NCBI GenBank assembly: GCA_027493055.1
Contig: JAPUDO010000008.1
Location: forward strand, 49,328 to 113,327
Reading direction: 5' to 3'
DNA from: Niabella sp.
Lineage (GTDB): Bacteria; Bacteroidota; Bacteroidia; Chitinophagales; Chitinophagaceae
Length of the DNA stretch: 64,000 nt
Part shown: piece by piece, positions 35,386 to 44,421 of the stretch
Numbering within the stretch: the stretch's first letter is position 1
Layout of the letters: each line of letters starts with the position of its first letter
Program-made: the position numbers and the translations under genes
The notes under the pieces: generated by a model
Told to the model about the DNA's origin: nothing
What the model saw: the letters and a program-made list of their open reading frames with translations, nothing else
Database searches by the model: none

Positions 35386-35424
35386 ACAAAAAAGCCGGCT
35401 GAAGTATCAACCGGCTCTTTATAG
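35386..35424. terminator. Bidirectional rho-independent terminator
   Basis: Stem AGCCGG/CCGGCT with a 12-base loop. An A-run lies on the left and CTTTAT on the right, giving a T6 tail on the minus strand (AGCCGGCTTTTTT). It separates the converging AraC-type regulator and the small lipoprotein gene, and serves the latter best. Confidence 0.75.
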
Positions 35425-35444
35425 CTAATTGGTAATTGCTCTAA

Positions 35445-35654
35445 TTATTTTTTCAGAGAATCAACAGCAGCAGCAGCAGCAGAATCAACTGTAGCAGCAG
35501 CAGAATCAATTGTAGCTTGTGCAGAATCTGCAACAGCTTCAACCTGAGCGTTTAAAGAATCAGCAGTAGCTTCTGCTCCTTCAGTTGAAGTTTCACCACT
35601 GTTACAAGCTGCAAAAGATACAGCGATCAGAGCAATTGCGAATAATTTTTTCAT
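35445..35654 (-). CDS. Small alanine-rich lipoprotein
   Basis: From the ATG at 35652-35654 this is a 69-residue protein with a lipoprotein signal (MKKLFAIALIAVSFAAC). The lipobox F-A-A-C puts the lipidated Cys at residue 17. The mature part is an amphipathic Ala/Asp/Ser repeat (ADSAQATIDSAAATVDSAA) ending in SLKK, so probably a helical peptide anchored in the periplasm or outer membrane. The repeat DNA (cagcagcagca) is slippage-prone, so length may vary between strains. The frame is open 16 codons further upstream, but that lacks the signal. Function is unknown. Confidence 0.75.
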   Translation of the reverse strand: MKKLFAIALIAVSFAACNSGETSTEGAEATADSLNAQVEAVADSAQATIDSAAATVDSAAAAAVDSLKK

Positions 35655-35791
35655 TATGGTCTTTTTTGTTTTTAAAATTATAATTTGAAGATTAATACCC
35701 AAAAGACAAAGAGGTAACCCAAACTCTGAAATTTTTTTAAAATATTTTTTTATTGATAATTAGATAATTATAATTTAGTTTTAAAAATATA

Positions 35792-36259
35792 TCATCTTTT
35801 TTCTAAAAATTCAGGACTTAGCATATCAAATATGGTGTTTTTACTGTCTTTTTCAGTTACCAGGTCCATTAAAGTAATTCTTTCGAGCAGGTTATTTACT
35901 GTAAGCTGGATCATTTGCCAAAGCGAACGTGAGGAACAATCTACTGAACTGGTACAAAATCGCATAACAGCGCCATTTTCATCTGTAAATTCTTTATCCA
36001 GCGGAGTACCCAGTGCTTCCAGTACATTTTTAATAACAATTTCATCTGCGGGCCGGGCTAAAATGTATCCACCTTTGTTACCCGGGGTGCTGCGAATTAA
36101 ATGAGCCATGCGCAGCAGCCTGGTAAGCTTGGCTATATAGTGCTGGCTAAGCTGCTCCGTTTCACTAAGTTGCGGGATGCTCATTCCGTCATGGTCTTTG
36201 CAGGACGCAATGCGGATCAAAATCCTTAAACCATATTCTTCCTGTGCGGTAATTTTCAT
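35792..36259 (-). CDS. Rrf2-family transcriptional regulator
   Basis: This 155-residue Rrf2 winged-helix regulator has the typical start MKITAQEEYGLRILIRIA and recognition helix LSQHYIAKLTRLL. A short cysteine region follows (RFCTSSVDCSSRSLW) with only two of the three cysteines used by IscR to hold a 2Fe-2S cluster. It is the last gene of the SUF operon, so it probably senses iron-sulfur status and controls the operon, as SufR/IscR-type proteins do. Cluster binding with two cysteines plus another ligand is possible but unproven. Confidence 0.85.
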   Translation of the reverse strand: MKITAQEEYGLRILIRIASCKDHDGMSIPQLSETEQLSQHYIAKLTRLLRMAHLIRSTPGNKGGYILARPADEIVIKNVLEALGTPLDKEFTDENGAVMRFCTSSVDCSSRSLWQMIQLTVNNLLERITLMDLVTEKDSKNTIFDMLSPEFLEKR

Positions 36260-36295
36260 TTTCGGGAGTTTTAATAATAGCTATACAGAGTGTCC

Positions 36296-36607
36296 TTATA
36301 AAAAGCCTAATTCCAACTGGGCAGCTTCGCTCATCATTGTTTTATTCCATGGCGGGTCCCAGGTTACAGTAACCAGTACATCGGTAACGCCTTCCACCTG
36401 CCTTACTTTTTCATCTACTTCCAGTGGCAGTGATTGTGCCGCCGGACATCCAGGTGCCGTAAGCGTCATCAACACGAAAACATTTCCACCCTCATTTATC
36501 TCCACTTTATAAATCAACCCCAGCTCGTAAATATTTACAGGCAACTCAGGATCAAAAACACTTTGCAGCACTTCAATTACCTTATCTTTTATTTCTGCTT
36601 CGTTCAT
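36296..36607 (-). CDS. SufT-like MIP18/DUF59 Fe-S assembly protein
   Basis: This 103-residue protein of the MIP18 (DUF59) family has DPELPVNIYELGLIY near the start and TLTAPGCPAA, with a conserved Cys, in the centre. The family helps mature iron-sulfur proteins and is typically the last assembly gene in SUF clusters. It lies between sufE and the Rrf2 regulator with short gaps (63 and 36 bases), supporting one operon. Confidence 0.88.
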   Translation of the reverse strand: MNEAEIKDKVIEVLQSVFDPELPVNIYELGLIYKVEINEGGNVFVLMTLTAPGCPAAQSLPLEVDEKVRQVEGVTDVLVTVTWDPPWNKTMMSEAAQLELGFL

Positions 36608-36670
36608 ATATTTCAGTAAATGATGAATGATTAATTGGACAGTTCCTTTTTAACTTTCCAACATTTTAAC

Positions 36671-37105
36671 TTATAAACCTTCCTTTGCCTTAAACGCCAG
36701 CGCGTAATGCTTCATTTGCCTTACCATAGCCAGTAATCCGTTAGACCGGGTTTGTGCAAGATGGCTGGTCATACCTATTTTATTGATAAAATCCATCTTT
36801 GCATTCATGATCTCATCAGGTGTATGACCGCTTAATACCCTGATCAGCATACTGATCAGGCCTTTCACAATTACGGCATCACTTTCTGCCCTGTAATACA
36901 CTTTCCCATCGGTATAATCAGCTGTAAGCCAAACGGTAGACTGGCAGCCTTTTACTTTATTTTCTTCTGTTTTAAATTCATCGGGCAGGGGCGCCAGCTT
37001 TTTGCCCAGGTCAATAATATATTCATATTTATCGTCCCAACTGTCAAATAGTGAAAACTCGTCTACTATTATTGCTTCTGTTTGTTCTATGGTTTTATTA
37101 TTCAT
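36671..37105 (-). CDS. sufE: SufE cysteine desulfurase activator
   Basis: SufE accepts sulfur from SufS as a persulfide on its conserved cysteine and passes it to the SufBCD scaffold. The 144-residue protein has the family core: WDDKYEYIIDLGKKLAPLP, then KGCQSTVWL with the acceptor Cys in G-C-Q-S, and MDFINKIGMTSHLAQTRSNG at the end. Its ATG overlaps the stop of the DUF2442 gene (TGATG), so it is translationally coupled. It lies downstream of sufS in the same operon. Confidence 0.92.
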   Translation of the reverse strand: MNNKTIEQTEAIIVDEFSLFDSWDDKYEYIIDLGKKLAPLPDEFKTEENKVKGCQSTVWLTADYTDGKVYYRAESDAVIVKGLISMLIRVLSGHTPDEIMNAKMDFINKIGMTSHLAQTRSNGLLAMVRQMKHYALAFKAKEGL

Positions 37106-37344
37106 CAGTTCACCTTTATACTATCTTCATACGGCGTTTCCGGATCAATATCTGCTTTATTAGCCCATTGGACAGAATCAAAGCAAGGTCTTACTGTACT
37201 AAAAAAGTTCGGATCTTTCAGTGCTTTAAAAATGCCCCTGTCAAGATAAGGTTTTACATCAAATTGTTTTTTTTCTGCGTTAGCATAAGTCAGGAGTAAA
37301 ATATAATCGGGTTTGGGCTGGACATCTGTAACTTTTAAATACAT
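37105..37344 (-). CDS. DUF2442 family small protein
   Basis: This 79-residue protein starts MYLKVTDVQPKPDYILLL and has the DUF2442 pattern, including FDVKPYLDRGIFKALKDP and FFSTVRPCFDSVQW. DUF2442 proteins are usually encoded next to a DUF4160 protein, and the pair has been suggested to act like a toxin-antitoxin module, although I know of no firm proof. Here the DUF4160 gene is reduced to a fragment just upstream. Being inside the SUF operon is unusual and probably reflects insertion of the pair. Confidence 0.8.
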   Translation of the reverse strand: MYLKVTDVQPKPDYILLLTYANAEKKQFDVKPYLDRGIFKALKDPNFFSTVRPCFDSVQWANKADIDPETPYEDSIKVN

Positions 37345-37349
37345 AATAT

Positions 37350-37489
37350 TTATTTTAACGGCTCAATTTTAAAAGGTTCATCATTGTTTTGACATAATGT
37401 CCAATCCGCCATCAACTTTTCCTGATGTATTTCTATCCAGGCCTGAACTAATTTAATCTGCCTTTTTCGGCAATATTTAACTGTGTCTA
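37350..37489 (-). pseudogene. C-terminal remnant of a DUF4160 gene
   Basis: Between the sufS stop and the DUF2442 gene, one minus-strand frame reads VDTVKYCRKRQIK, VQAWIEIHQEKLMADW and PFKIEPLK, then TAA at 37350-37352. This is the C-terminal half of DUF4160 proteins. There is no usable start codon before the conserved part, and the frame begins at the sufS TAG. The N-terminal half is missing, so it is a decayed partner of the intact DUF2442 gene. Confidence 0.6.
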
Positions 37490-38734
37490 CCTCAAAATCC
37501 TAACAGCTTTGTTCAACGCCTCCATCATCAGATCAACTTCTTCAATGGTATTATACAAAGCAAAAGAAGCTCTTATTGTCCCGGGAATGCAAAAGCGGCT
37601 CATCAGGGGCTCTGCGCAATGATGGCCGGTACGGACAGCTATACCTTTATTATCTAACAAAATGCCCACATCCTGCGGGTGAACCCCATCTATAACAAAG
37701 GATACTACACTTACTTTATGATCATTATCTCCAATAATCTTTAACCCGTCAATTTCCCTCAGCCTTTCCGTGGCATGAGCCAGTAGCATATCTTCCTGTT
37801 GCCGGATATTAGCTTTACCCGTTTTATTAATATATTCAATAGCGGGCTTTAAAGCAATGGCATCTGCAATATTAGGCGTACCAGCTTCAAATTTATAAGG
37901 CAGCTCATTGTAGGTGGTTTTTTCAAAAGTTACTTCTTTGATCATTTCCCCGCCACCATTAAAAACAGGCATTGCTTCTAATAACGCTCTCTTCCCGTAC
38001 AAGATACCCATTCCTGTAGGACCGAGCATTTTATGCGAGGAAAACGCGAAGAAATCACAATCCATTTCCTGCACATCAATATCCAGGTGCATAGCGCTTT
38101 GTGCGCCATCTATTAATACAAGCGCTCCCTGTTCGTGGGCCATCTGTATTATTGCCTTGACCGGATTTACCGTACCCATTGCATTGGATACATGGTTTAC
38201 TGCTACCAGCTTAGTGCGTTCGTTAAGCAGCTTTTTATACTCTTCCAGCAATAATTCACCATTGTCATTTACAGGAATTACTTTTAACCTGGCTTTCTTT
38301 TCTTCGCAAACAATTTGCCAGGGAACCGTATTGGAGTGGTGCTCCATGCCCGAAACAATAAGTTCATCGCCTTCCTGCAGGTTCTGCCGGGCCCAGGTAT
38401 AAGCTACCAGGTTGATGCTCTCGGTAGTGCCTTTTGTATAGATGATCTCTTCCCGGGCAGCGGCATTAATGAAGTCTTTTACGGCATCGCGGGTAGCTTC
38501 AAAAGCGGCTGTGGCCTCTTCTGCAAGTGAGTGAATGCCGCGGTGCACATTCGCATTCAGGAAACTATAATAATACACCAGCGCATCAATAACCTCTTGG
38601 GGTTTTTGCGATGTGGCGGCATTGTCAAAGTAAACCAGCCGGTGCCCTTTTACCTCCCGGTTTAGAATGGGAAAGTCGTGGCGGATGGCTTCAATATCAA
38701 AAGTATGCGTTGTATTTAAAGTAGCTGTTTTCAT
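37487..38734 (-). CDS. sufS: SufS cysteine desulfurase
   Basis: This PLP enzyme removes sulfur from cysteine for iron-sulfur cluster assembly. The 415-residue protein is full length for group II desulfurases. YFDNAATSQKP lies near the start, then THH-like MEHHSNTVPW, the PLP lysine in SSHKMLGPTG, and the catalytic Cys in RTGHHCAEPLM. It lies 26 bases after sufD. A DUF4160 remnant begins at its stop codon. Recognition is secure. Confidence 0.95.
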   Translation of the reverse strand: MKTATLNTTHTFDIEAIRHDFPILNREVKGHRLVYFDNAATSQKPQEVIDALVYYYSFLNANVHRGIHSLAEEATAAFEATRDAVKDFINAAAREEIIYTKGTTESINLVAYTWARQNLQEGDELIVSGMEHHSNTVPWQIVCEEKKARLKVIPVNDNGELLLEEYKKLLNERTKLVAVNHVSNAMGTVNPVKAIIQMAHEQGALVLIDGAQSAMHLDIDVQEMDCDFFAFSSHKMLGPTGMGILYGKRALLEAMPVFNGGGEMIKEVTFEKTTYNELPYKFEAGTPNIADAIALKPAIEYINKTGKANIRQQEDMLLAHATERLREIDGLKIIGDNDHKVSVVSFVIDGVHPQDVGILLDNKGIAVRTGHHCAEPLMSRFCIPGTIRASFALYNTIEEVDLMMEALNKAVRILR

Positions 38735-38760
38735 GAGCCTTTTGTTATTTTTCTTAAGCC

Positions 38761-40065
38761 CTACAGATCCAGTTTTTTTGTAATGAATCCTTCTACAAAA
38801 GTCCTTACTCCTTCATGGTTGATCTTATCTAAAATATCTAATGCAAAACCATGCAGCAGGAGAGCAGTGGCTGTTTTTTCTTCAATACCACGGGAACGCA
38901 TATAGAACAAAGCGTCTTCGTCCAGGCGCCCCACTGTACATCCATGTGAGCATTTTACGTCATCTGCAAAAATTTCCAGCTGTGGTTTGGTATTTACACT
39001 TGCATTTTCCGAAAGCAAAATGTTACGGTTGCTCTGGTAGGCATTTGTCTTTTGCGCTATCTGGCGCACAAAGATCTTACCATTGAACACACCGGTAGCA
39101 TTCCCGTTCAGCACACCTTTGTATAATTCATTGCTCAGGCAATTGGGCTGCCGGTTATCAACTACCGTATGGTTATCAATATGTGTTTGCCCGTCTCCTA
39201 AATACAGCCCATACATATTGGCTTCGCTAAATTCTGCAGACATGACCATGTTCAGGTTATTGCGGATCAAACCTCCATTCAGCGAAACGGTTACCACGTT
39301 GGCCACACTTTTACCAACCTGGTGAACATGTGTAGTGGTTACTACTTTTGAATTGGGCGCATCGTTCTGGATCTTATAGAAATCGAGGACAGCATCTTTT
39401 TCAACTACCAGTTCAATCACCTGGTTGGTGAAGCTCTCGTCTGCACCAATAGTAGCAAAAGTCTCTGCCATTTGCACCTGTGCATTTTGCGCTACATGCA
39501 CCAGGCAGCGCGGTTGCGCAAAAATATTGCCATTGCGTGCATCGGTAATATTGTATAAATAAACAGGGTGGCTGGCGGTGCGGCTTTTAAACACATGTAT
39601 AAACACCCCCTCCTGTATAAAAGCTGTGTTAAGCGCATTAATGCCATCTTTATGATAAGCGGCGCTGTGTCCCAGATGTTTTTTAACAATAACACTGTAT
39701 TGTGGGTGCGCAGTGGCTTCCTGCAAAGAAATGATCTCTAACTCTTCTGAGCGGGTATGCGATAACTCCGGGTGAAAATGGCCGTTTATAAAAACAACCA
39801 GGTTGGCTTCTTCATGTCCGGGGAGCTGTAAGGGCTCCAGATCCGAAATAGTAAAAGCCTTTTCTTTCAGATCGGTAGTAAAATGATAATCCTTACCGAA
39901 AAAGTCGTTGATACGTGTATATTTCCACTCTTCATGCTTTACAGTAGGGATGCCTGTTTGTGTAAACTCCGTGAAAGCTTCATCCCTCATCTGCTTAATA
40001 TGCTGATTTACCGGATTTGTCTGAAGCTGTTCAAAACGTTCTTTTAAATATGCGATTGTATCCAT
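38761..40065 (-). CDS. sufD: SufD Fe-S scaffold subunit
   Basis: SufD pairs with SufB and SufC in the SufBC2D scaffold that builds iron-sulfur clusters. The 434-residue protein has the beta-helix repeats of the SufB/SufD family and ends with the family signature: ADDVKCSHGCTVGRLDEDALFYMRSRG-type sequence, with conserved Cys-Ser-His-Gly-Cys and F-Y-M-R-S-R-G-I. It follows sufC (gap 89 bases, containing a short dispersed repeat with GTGGTGAGCCTGTCGAACCA) and precedes sufS. Confidence 0.93.
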   Translation of the reverse strand: MDTIAYLKERFEQLQTNPVNQHIKQMRDEAFTEFTQTGIPTVKHEEWKYTRINDFFGKDYHFTTDLKEKAFTISDLEPLQLPGHEEANLVVFINGHFHPELSHTRSEELEIISLQEATAHPQYSVIVKKHLGHSAAYHKDGINALNTAFIQEGVFIHVFKSRTASHPVYLYNITDARNGNIFAQPRCLVHVAQNAQVQMAETFATIGADESFTNQVIELVVEKDAVLDFYKIQNDAPNSKVVTTTHVHQVGKSVANVVTVSLNGGLIRNNLNMVMSAEFSEANMYGLYLGDGQTHIDNHTVVDNRQPNCLSNELYKGVLNGNATGVFNGKIFVRQIAQKTNAYQSNRNILLSENASVNTKPQLEIFADDVKCSHGCTVGRLDEDALFYMRSRGIEEKTATALLLHGFALDILDKINHEGVRTFVEGFITKKLDL

Positions 40066-40154
40066 TAGTTCTAAATCTTAGTTTGTCGTGGTGAGCCTGT
40101 CGAACCATGACCGTTTAATTAACCTCCCTTCTACAAGCTCAGGGTAATATTTAA

Positions 40155-40904
40155 TTACACCAAAGCGCTTTTAATAAAATCGTAGCCTTTTTCTTCCAGC
40201 TCGTAAGCCAGCTCCTTAGTGCCCGATCTTACGATCTGTCCGTTATACAGCACATGCACAAAATCAGGAACGATGTATTCCAGCAGTCGCTGGTAGTGCG
40301 TAATAACTAATGTTGCATTTTCTGCACTGCGTAATTTATTTACACCATTGGCCACAATACGAATAGCGTCAATATCTAAGCCGGAGTCTGTTTCATCCAG
40401 GATGGCCAGCTTGGGTTCCAGCATTGCCATTTGAAAGATCTCATTACGCTTTTTTTCACCGCCTGAAAATCCTTCGTTCAGCGAACGGCTCAGCATAGAC
40501 TGGTCAATTTCAACCAGGGCCATTTTTTCTTTCATTTTTTTAAGAAAAGTAACCGCATCCAGTTCCTCTTCACCACGGTATTTCCTGATTTCATTAACCG
40601 CAGTTTTCATAAAATTGGTAGTGCTCAATCCCGGAATTTCAATAGGGTACTGAAAGCTGAGGAATATACCTTCACCTGCACGCTCTTCGGGAGCCAGTTC
40701 CAGGAGGTCTTTACCCTCGAACTTAACCGAGCCTCCCAACACTTCATAATCTGCTTTACCAGCTAAAACAGAGGCCAATGTACTTTTGCCTGCCCCGTTA
40801 GGGCCCATTATAGCATGTATTTCACCGGGGTTTATTTGAAGATTAACACCTTTTAATATTTCTCTGCCTTCAATACCTGCACGCAGGTCGTTAATTGTTA
40901 ACAT
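40155..40904 (-). CDS. sufC: SufC ATPase
   Basis: This cytosolic ABC-type ATPase powers the SufBCD scaffold. The 249-residue protein has Walker [10 protein letters not shown], the signature [12 protein letters not shown] characteristic of SufC, Walker [16 protein letters not shown] and the switch His in [12 protein letters not shown]. Size and order (after sufB, before sufD) are standard. Confidence 0.95.
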   Translation of the reverse strand: MLTINDLRAGIEGREILKGVNLQINPGEIHAIMGPNGAGKSTLASVLAGKADYEVLGGSVKFEGKDLLELAPEERAGEGIFLSFQYPIEIPGLSTTNFMKTAVNEIRKYRGEEELDAVTFLKKMKEKMALVEIDQSMLSRSLNEGFSGGEKKRNEIFQMAMLEPKLAILDETDSGLDIDAIRIVANGVNKLRSAENATLVITHYQRLLEYIVPDFVHVLYNGQIVRSGTKELAYELEEKGYDFIKSALV

Positions 40905-41032
40905 GATTTTATTTCTGATTTGAAATTTATAATTTCTGATTTATTGTTTAAGATATTTTGATGTATATACTGCTGTAATGTGTGCGATGTAAATAAGCTG
41001 GCATCAATAATAAAAATTACTTAATAAAAATT

Positions 41033-42517
41033 TTAGCCTACACTTCCTTCAAGACTGATTGCCAGTAATTTTTGTGCTTCAACCGCAAATTCCATGGGCA
41101 ATTGATTCATCACTTCTTTCGCAAAGCCGTTAATGATCAGCGCTACTGCTTTTTCGGTGTCAATTCCGCGCTGATTGCAATAAAATATCTGGTCTTCACC
41201 AATTTTTGAAGTAGTAGCTTCGTGCTCTACAATACCTGTATTATTTTTTACCTCTATGTAGGGGAAAGTGTGCGCACCACATTTATCTCCAAGCAATAAT
41301 GAATCACACTGGGAGAAGTTACGGGCGTTGCTTGCATTTTTACCAACACGTACTAATCCTCTGTAACTATTATTGCTATAACCAGCTGATATTCCTTTAC
41401 TTACTATCCTGCTTCTCGTATTTTTACCGAGGTGAATCATTTTGGTTCCGGTATCAGCTTGCTGGTAATTATTGGTAACCGCCACTGAATAAAACTCACC
41501 ATTGGAATTATCACCTTGTAGTATAACGCTTGGATACTTCCACGTAATGGATGACCCGGTTTCTACCTGCGTCCAGCTTATTTTGGAGTTGACGCCCTTG
41601 CATATTCCACGCTTGGTAACAAAATTATAAATACCACCTTTGCCCTCTTTGTCTCCGGGGTACCAGTTTTGAACAGTGGAATATTTAACTTCTGCATTAT
41701 CTAAAGCAATTATTTCTACAACTGCTGCATGTAATTGGTTTTCATCTCTCATTGGAGCAGTACATCCTTCCAGATAACTTACGTAGCTTCCTTCTTCTGC
41801 AACAATCAGCGTGCGTTCAAACTGGCCGGTATTCTCTGCATTGATACGGAAATAAGTGGAAAGCTCCATAGGACAACGTACTCCTTTAGGAATAAAGCAG
41901 AAGGAGCCATCGCTGAATACAGCTGAATTTAATGCTGAAAAAAAGTTGTCAGTTACAGGCACAACGCTTCCCAGGTACTGGCGTACCAATTCCGGGTGTT
42001 CCTGTATGGCCTCACTCATCGAACAGAAAATAATACCCAGCTCTGCCAGTTGTTCTTTAAAAGAGGTTCCTATAGAAATACTGTCAATAACCGCATCCAC
42101 GGCTACACCTGTAAGGCGCTTTTGTTCTTCCAGGGAAATGCCCAGCTTTTCAAAAGTTTTGATCAGCTCAGGATCTACTTCATCAAGGCTTTTAGGCTTT
42201 ATTTTTTGCTTGGGAGCCGAATAATAGATCACATCCTGGTAATTGATAGGGGGGAAAGTTATATTAGCCCAGCCCGGTTCTTTCATTTTTAACCAGTGAC
42301 TATAGGCTTTCAGCCTCCATTCGAGCATCCATTCAGGCTCATTTTTTTTGGCGGAGATAAATCTTATGATATCCTCATTCAGGCCTTTAGGAGCAGATTC
42401 CGACTCAATATCTGTAACAAAACCATACTTGTATTCGCTGTTAACGTGACTTTCAATCGGGTCCAGTTCAACCTCAGGGGCCTGCAGGTTGTCTAATTGT
42501 GCAGTATCCGTATTCAT
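41033..42517 (-). CDS. sufB: SufB Fe-S scaffold subunit
   Basis: SufB is the core scaffold on which clusters are assembled. The 494-residue protein has the expected N-terminal helices ([16 protein letters not shown]), the beta-helix with [16 protein letters not shown] and [16 protein letters not shown], and the C-terminal [20 protein letters not shown]. It is the first gene of the operon sufB-C-D-S, DUF2442, sufE, SufT-like, rrf2. The promoter should lie in 42518-42738, where I see no clear box. Confidence 0.95.
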   Translation of the reverse strand: MNTDTAQLDNLQAPEVELDPIESHVNSEYKYGFVTDIESESAPKGLNEDIIRFISAKKNEPEWMLEWRLKAYSHWLKMKEPGWANITFPPINYQDVIYYSAPKQKIKPKSLDEVDPELIKTFEKLGISLEEQKRLTGVAVDAVIDSISIGTSFKEQLAELGIIFCSMSEAIQEHPELVRQYLGSVVPVTDNFFSALNSAVFSDGSFCFIPKGVRCPMELSTYFRINAENTGQFERTLIVAEEGSYVSYLEGCTAPMRDENQLHAAVVEIIALDNAEVKYSTVQNWYPGDKEGKGGIYNFVTKRGICKGVNSKISWTQVETGSSITWKYPSVILQGDNSNGEFYSVAVTNNYQQADTGTKMIHLGKNTRSRIVSKGISAGYSNNSYRGLVRVGKNASNARNFSQCDSLLLGDKCGAHTFPYIEVKNNTGIVEHEATTSKIGEDQIFYCNQRGIDTEKAVALIINGFAKEVMNQLPMEFAVEAQKLLAISLEGSVG

Positions 42518-42738
42518 TATGCAAAGGTATGCTATTTATACTAAAAAGTATAAATGAAAATCCTGTTCATCTCATAAAATTTTATGATCGGTCAATAGAA
42601 AAAAATGATAGAGCCTGGCTTTTAGGGTTTGATGATATTTCTTATTTCTTGAAATATTTCAAGAAGCATACAGGTATTTAGGTATTTCTCCGTCAGAATT
42701 CAGGAAGTCGGTTGCATGGTTTCGGCTCATTAATAAAG

Positions 42739-42773
42739 CAAAAACCCGCTACGATAACCGTTGCGGGCTTTTG
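42739..42773 (-). terminator. Rho-independent terminator-like hairpin
   Basis: Minus strand: CCCGCAACG and CGTAGCGGG arms with one mismatch, loop GTTAT, then TTTTTG. The same hairpin read on the plus strand is followed by CTTTTG. No annotated gene ends here, so it probably terminates the candidate RNA upstream of it on the minus strand. Confidence 0.55.
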
Positions 42774-42920
42774 TACAAGATCGTCTTGACATACTTCAAC
42801 CAGACACCAACGTCCACTGCATTGTGGCCGACCCACCCATGTTATAGCCTTGACGACTATAACTGGCCCGTGTACTCGAAACGGGAATGCATTGTTCATA
42901 AGTTTCCATCAAAGAACACT
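42774..42920 (-). ncRNA. Candidate structured non-coding RNA upstream of sufB
   Basis: On the minus strand a promoter-like pair is followed by about 140 bases rich in hairpins, then a terminator. Visible stems are CCCGT/ACGGG (42870-42890), GTTATAG/CTATAAC (42841-42863), CCAC/GTGG around the loop AATGCA, and GTCT/AGAC. The loop AATGCA is complementary to TGCATT upstream, which could close a multi-branched fold or pseudoknot. Short frames in the segment encode nothing recognisable. It does not match tRNA, SRP RNA, RNase P or tmRNA features that I know. It could instead be a decayed repeat or gene fragment, so confidence is low. Confidence 0.33.
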
Positions 42921-42951
42921 AAAGATAAGATTTTTTTGAGGCAAAGTCAAA
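42920..42951 (-). promoter_or_regulatory. Bacteroidota-type promoter for the candidate RNA
   Basis: On the minus strand TTTG (42951-42948), a 20-base spacer and TATCTTTA (42927-42920) fit the Bacteroidota consensus TTTG-N19-TAnnTTTG with one mismatch in the -7 box. Transcription would start near 42912 and run into the hairpin-rich segment. Confidence 0.4.
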
Positions 42952-43000
42952 AAATCCGGCTAATATTTTTTACATTCAGCAACCAATTAAACCTATCATT

Positions 43001-44356
43001 GTGCTATATACTTTATACCCCGAGAGAAAAAACGCCCCTGATCTGGACGAAGCGCTCAATAGCCTGCAAAGCATTATTGAATATAGAATGCAGAAAAGTG
43101 TTGATAATCAGCATAAAGAGTTTAAAAATGTATTGCAGAATTTTTTCAAAAACAGCAACTTTGCAACGCATATCCGCCAGCAAACAGGGGAGGAGATAAA
43201 TGCAGAAGAATTTACCATTATTATGATGGCATTGGCTCCCCATATTCTCCCTCATTTTTTTGAATCAGTGATTGCGCAGTATTTACCCAATGGAGGTGAT
43301 TTTCCCGAATTTGGCGGGGTGAGGGGCAGTAGCCACCGCGGTATGCTGCCAACAGGGGAAACTGTGCAGTTTGTATTAGCCGGCAGGCAATTGGAGAAGC
43401 GGCTGGCATTGCAGCAATATTTCACAGAAGCTCATTTTTTTTACGGCAGCAACATGCTGTGGCTCGAACCTGTAAAAGAAGGGGAACCTTTTATGAGCGG
43501 CCGCGTGGTACTGGCCTCAGATTTTGTTGAGAAGATCTTATATGGTAAAGAAACAGCGCCTCGCTTTGGCCTGGATTTTCCTGCCCGGCGGATCACTACA
43601 CAGATGAGCTGGGAAGATGCGGTTTTAAATGAGCAAACGGCGGAACAGATAAGTGATATCAATACCTGGATGCAGCATCATAGTGCAGTTAAAGAAGATG
43701 CCAACCTGAAAAACAAAATAAAGCCCGGCTACAGGGTTTTGTTCCATGGCCCATCGGGAACCGGAAAAACGCTTACAGCGGCGCTTATAGGCAAGCAGTT
43801 CCAGAAAGATGTGTACAGGATTGATCTGTCGCAGATCGTGTCCAAATACATTGGTGAAACAGAAAAAAACCTGGAAAATGTGTTCAGGCGTGCAGAGTCC
43901 AAGAACTGGATATTATTTTTTGACGAAGCGGATGCTTTATTTGGCAAACGTACCAATGTGCAGTCATCGCACGATAAATATGCCAACCAGGAAGTGAGCT
44001 ATTTATTACAGCGTGTGGAAGATTACCCGGGACTGCTGATACTGGCGTCCAATTTTAAATCCAACCTGGACGATGCTTTTTTAAGACGATTTCATGCGAT
44101 CATTCATTTTCCTTTGCCCAATACCAACGAAAGGTTACAACTGTGGCAAAAGGCCATGCCGGCTTCATTAACTGCTGATGCAGACATTTCTTTACGTGAG
44201 CTGGCGCGTCAATACGAAATGACGGGAGCATCAATACTCAATGCTGTGCATTATGCCACTTTGCAATGCTATGCACGTGGTTCAAAAGTTATCCTTCAAA
44301 ACGATTTGGTAGAAGGCATCCGGAAGGAGTTTATTAAAGAGGAGAAGAGTATGTGA
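43001..44356 (+). CDS. AAA+ ATPase of the CDC48/FtsH-like classic clade
   Basis: This 451-residue cytoplasmic ATPase has a non-conserved N-terminal ~210 residues and one AAA module: Walker A GPSGTGKT (250-257, Lys256), Walker B ILFFDEADALFG (Asp308-Glu309), sensor 1 LLILASNFKSNLDDAF and the arginine finger in FLRRFHAI. Similar single-ring ATPases occur in Bacteroidota contractile-injection loci and as orphans; no tail, sheath or substrate gene is nearby. The start is GTG at 43001; an ATG at codon 30 is the alternative. Function is not deducible beyond protein unfolding or remodelling. Confidence 0.82.
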   Translation: MLYTLYPERKNAPDLDEALNSLQSIIEYRMQKSVDNQHKEFKNVLQNFFKNSNFATHIRQQTGEEINAEEFTIIMMALAPHILPHFFESVIAQYLPNGGDFPEFGGVRGSSHRGMLPTGETVQFVLAGRQLEKRLALQQYFTEAHFFYGSNMLWLEPVKEGEPFMSGRVVLASDFVEKILYGKETAPRFGLDFPARRITTQMSWEDAVLNEQTAEQISDINTWMQHHSAVKEDANLKNKIKPGYRVLFHGPSGTGKTLTAALIGKQFQKDVYRIDLSQIVSKYIGETEKNLENVFRRAESKNWILFFDEADALFGKRTNVQSSHDKYANQEVSYLLQRVEDYPGLLILASNFKSNLDDAFLRRFHAIIHFPLPNTNERLQLWQKAMPASLTADADISLRELARQYEMTGASILNAVHYATLQCYARGSKVILQNDLVEGIRKEFIKEEKSM

Positions 44357-44393
44357 GGGAGAATAGAGTACCTGTGTTATATTTGATTTTTAT

Positions 44394-44421
44394 ATTTAAC
44401 ATAATATAAATTATAAGACAA
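44394..44421 (-). other. dif-like XerC/XerD recombination site
   Basis: A 28-base site has the layout of a chromosomal dif. On the plus strand it reads ATTTAACATAA, a 6-base spacer TATAAA, then TTATAAGACAA. On the minus strand the XerD arm is TTATGTTAAAT, identical to the E. coli dif right arm, and the spacer differs from E. coli at one base. The XerC arm keeps the inner TTAT but diverges further out, as is usual between phyla. It lies 37 bases after the AAA ATPase gene. It could be the true chromosomal dif or one end of an Xer-integrated element. Confidence 0.65.

Noticed and set aside
40066..40154. Promoter or regulatory RNA between sufD and sufC
   Set aside because: The gap holds a short dispersed repeat of a common type (GTGGTGAGCCTGTCGAACCA) and no promoter boxes or fold of note.
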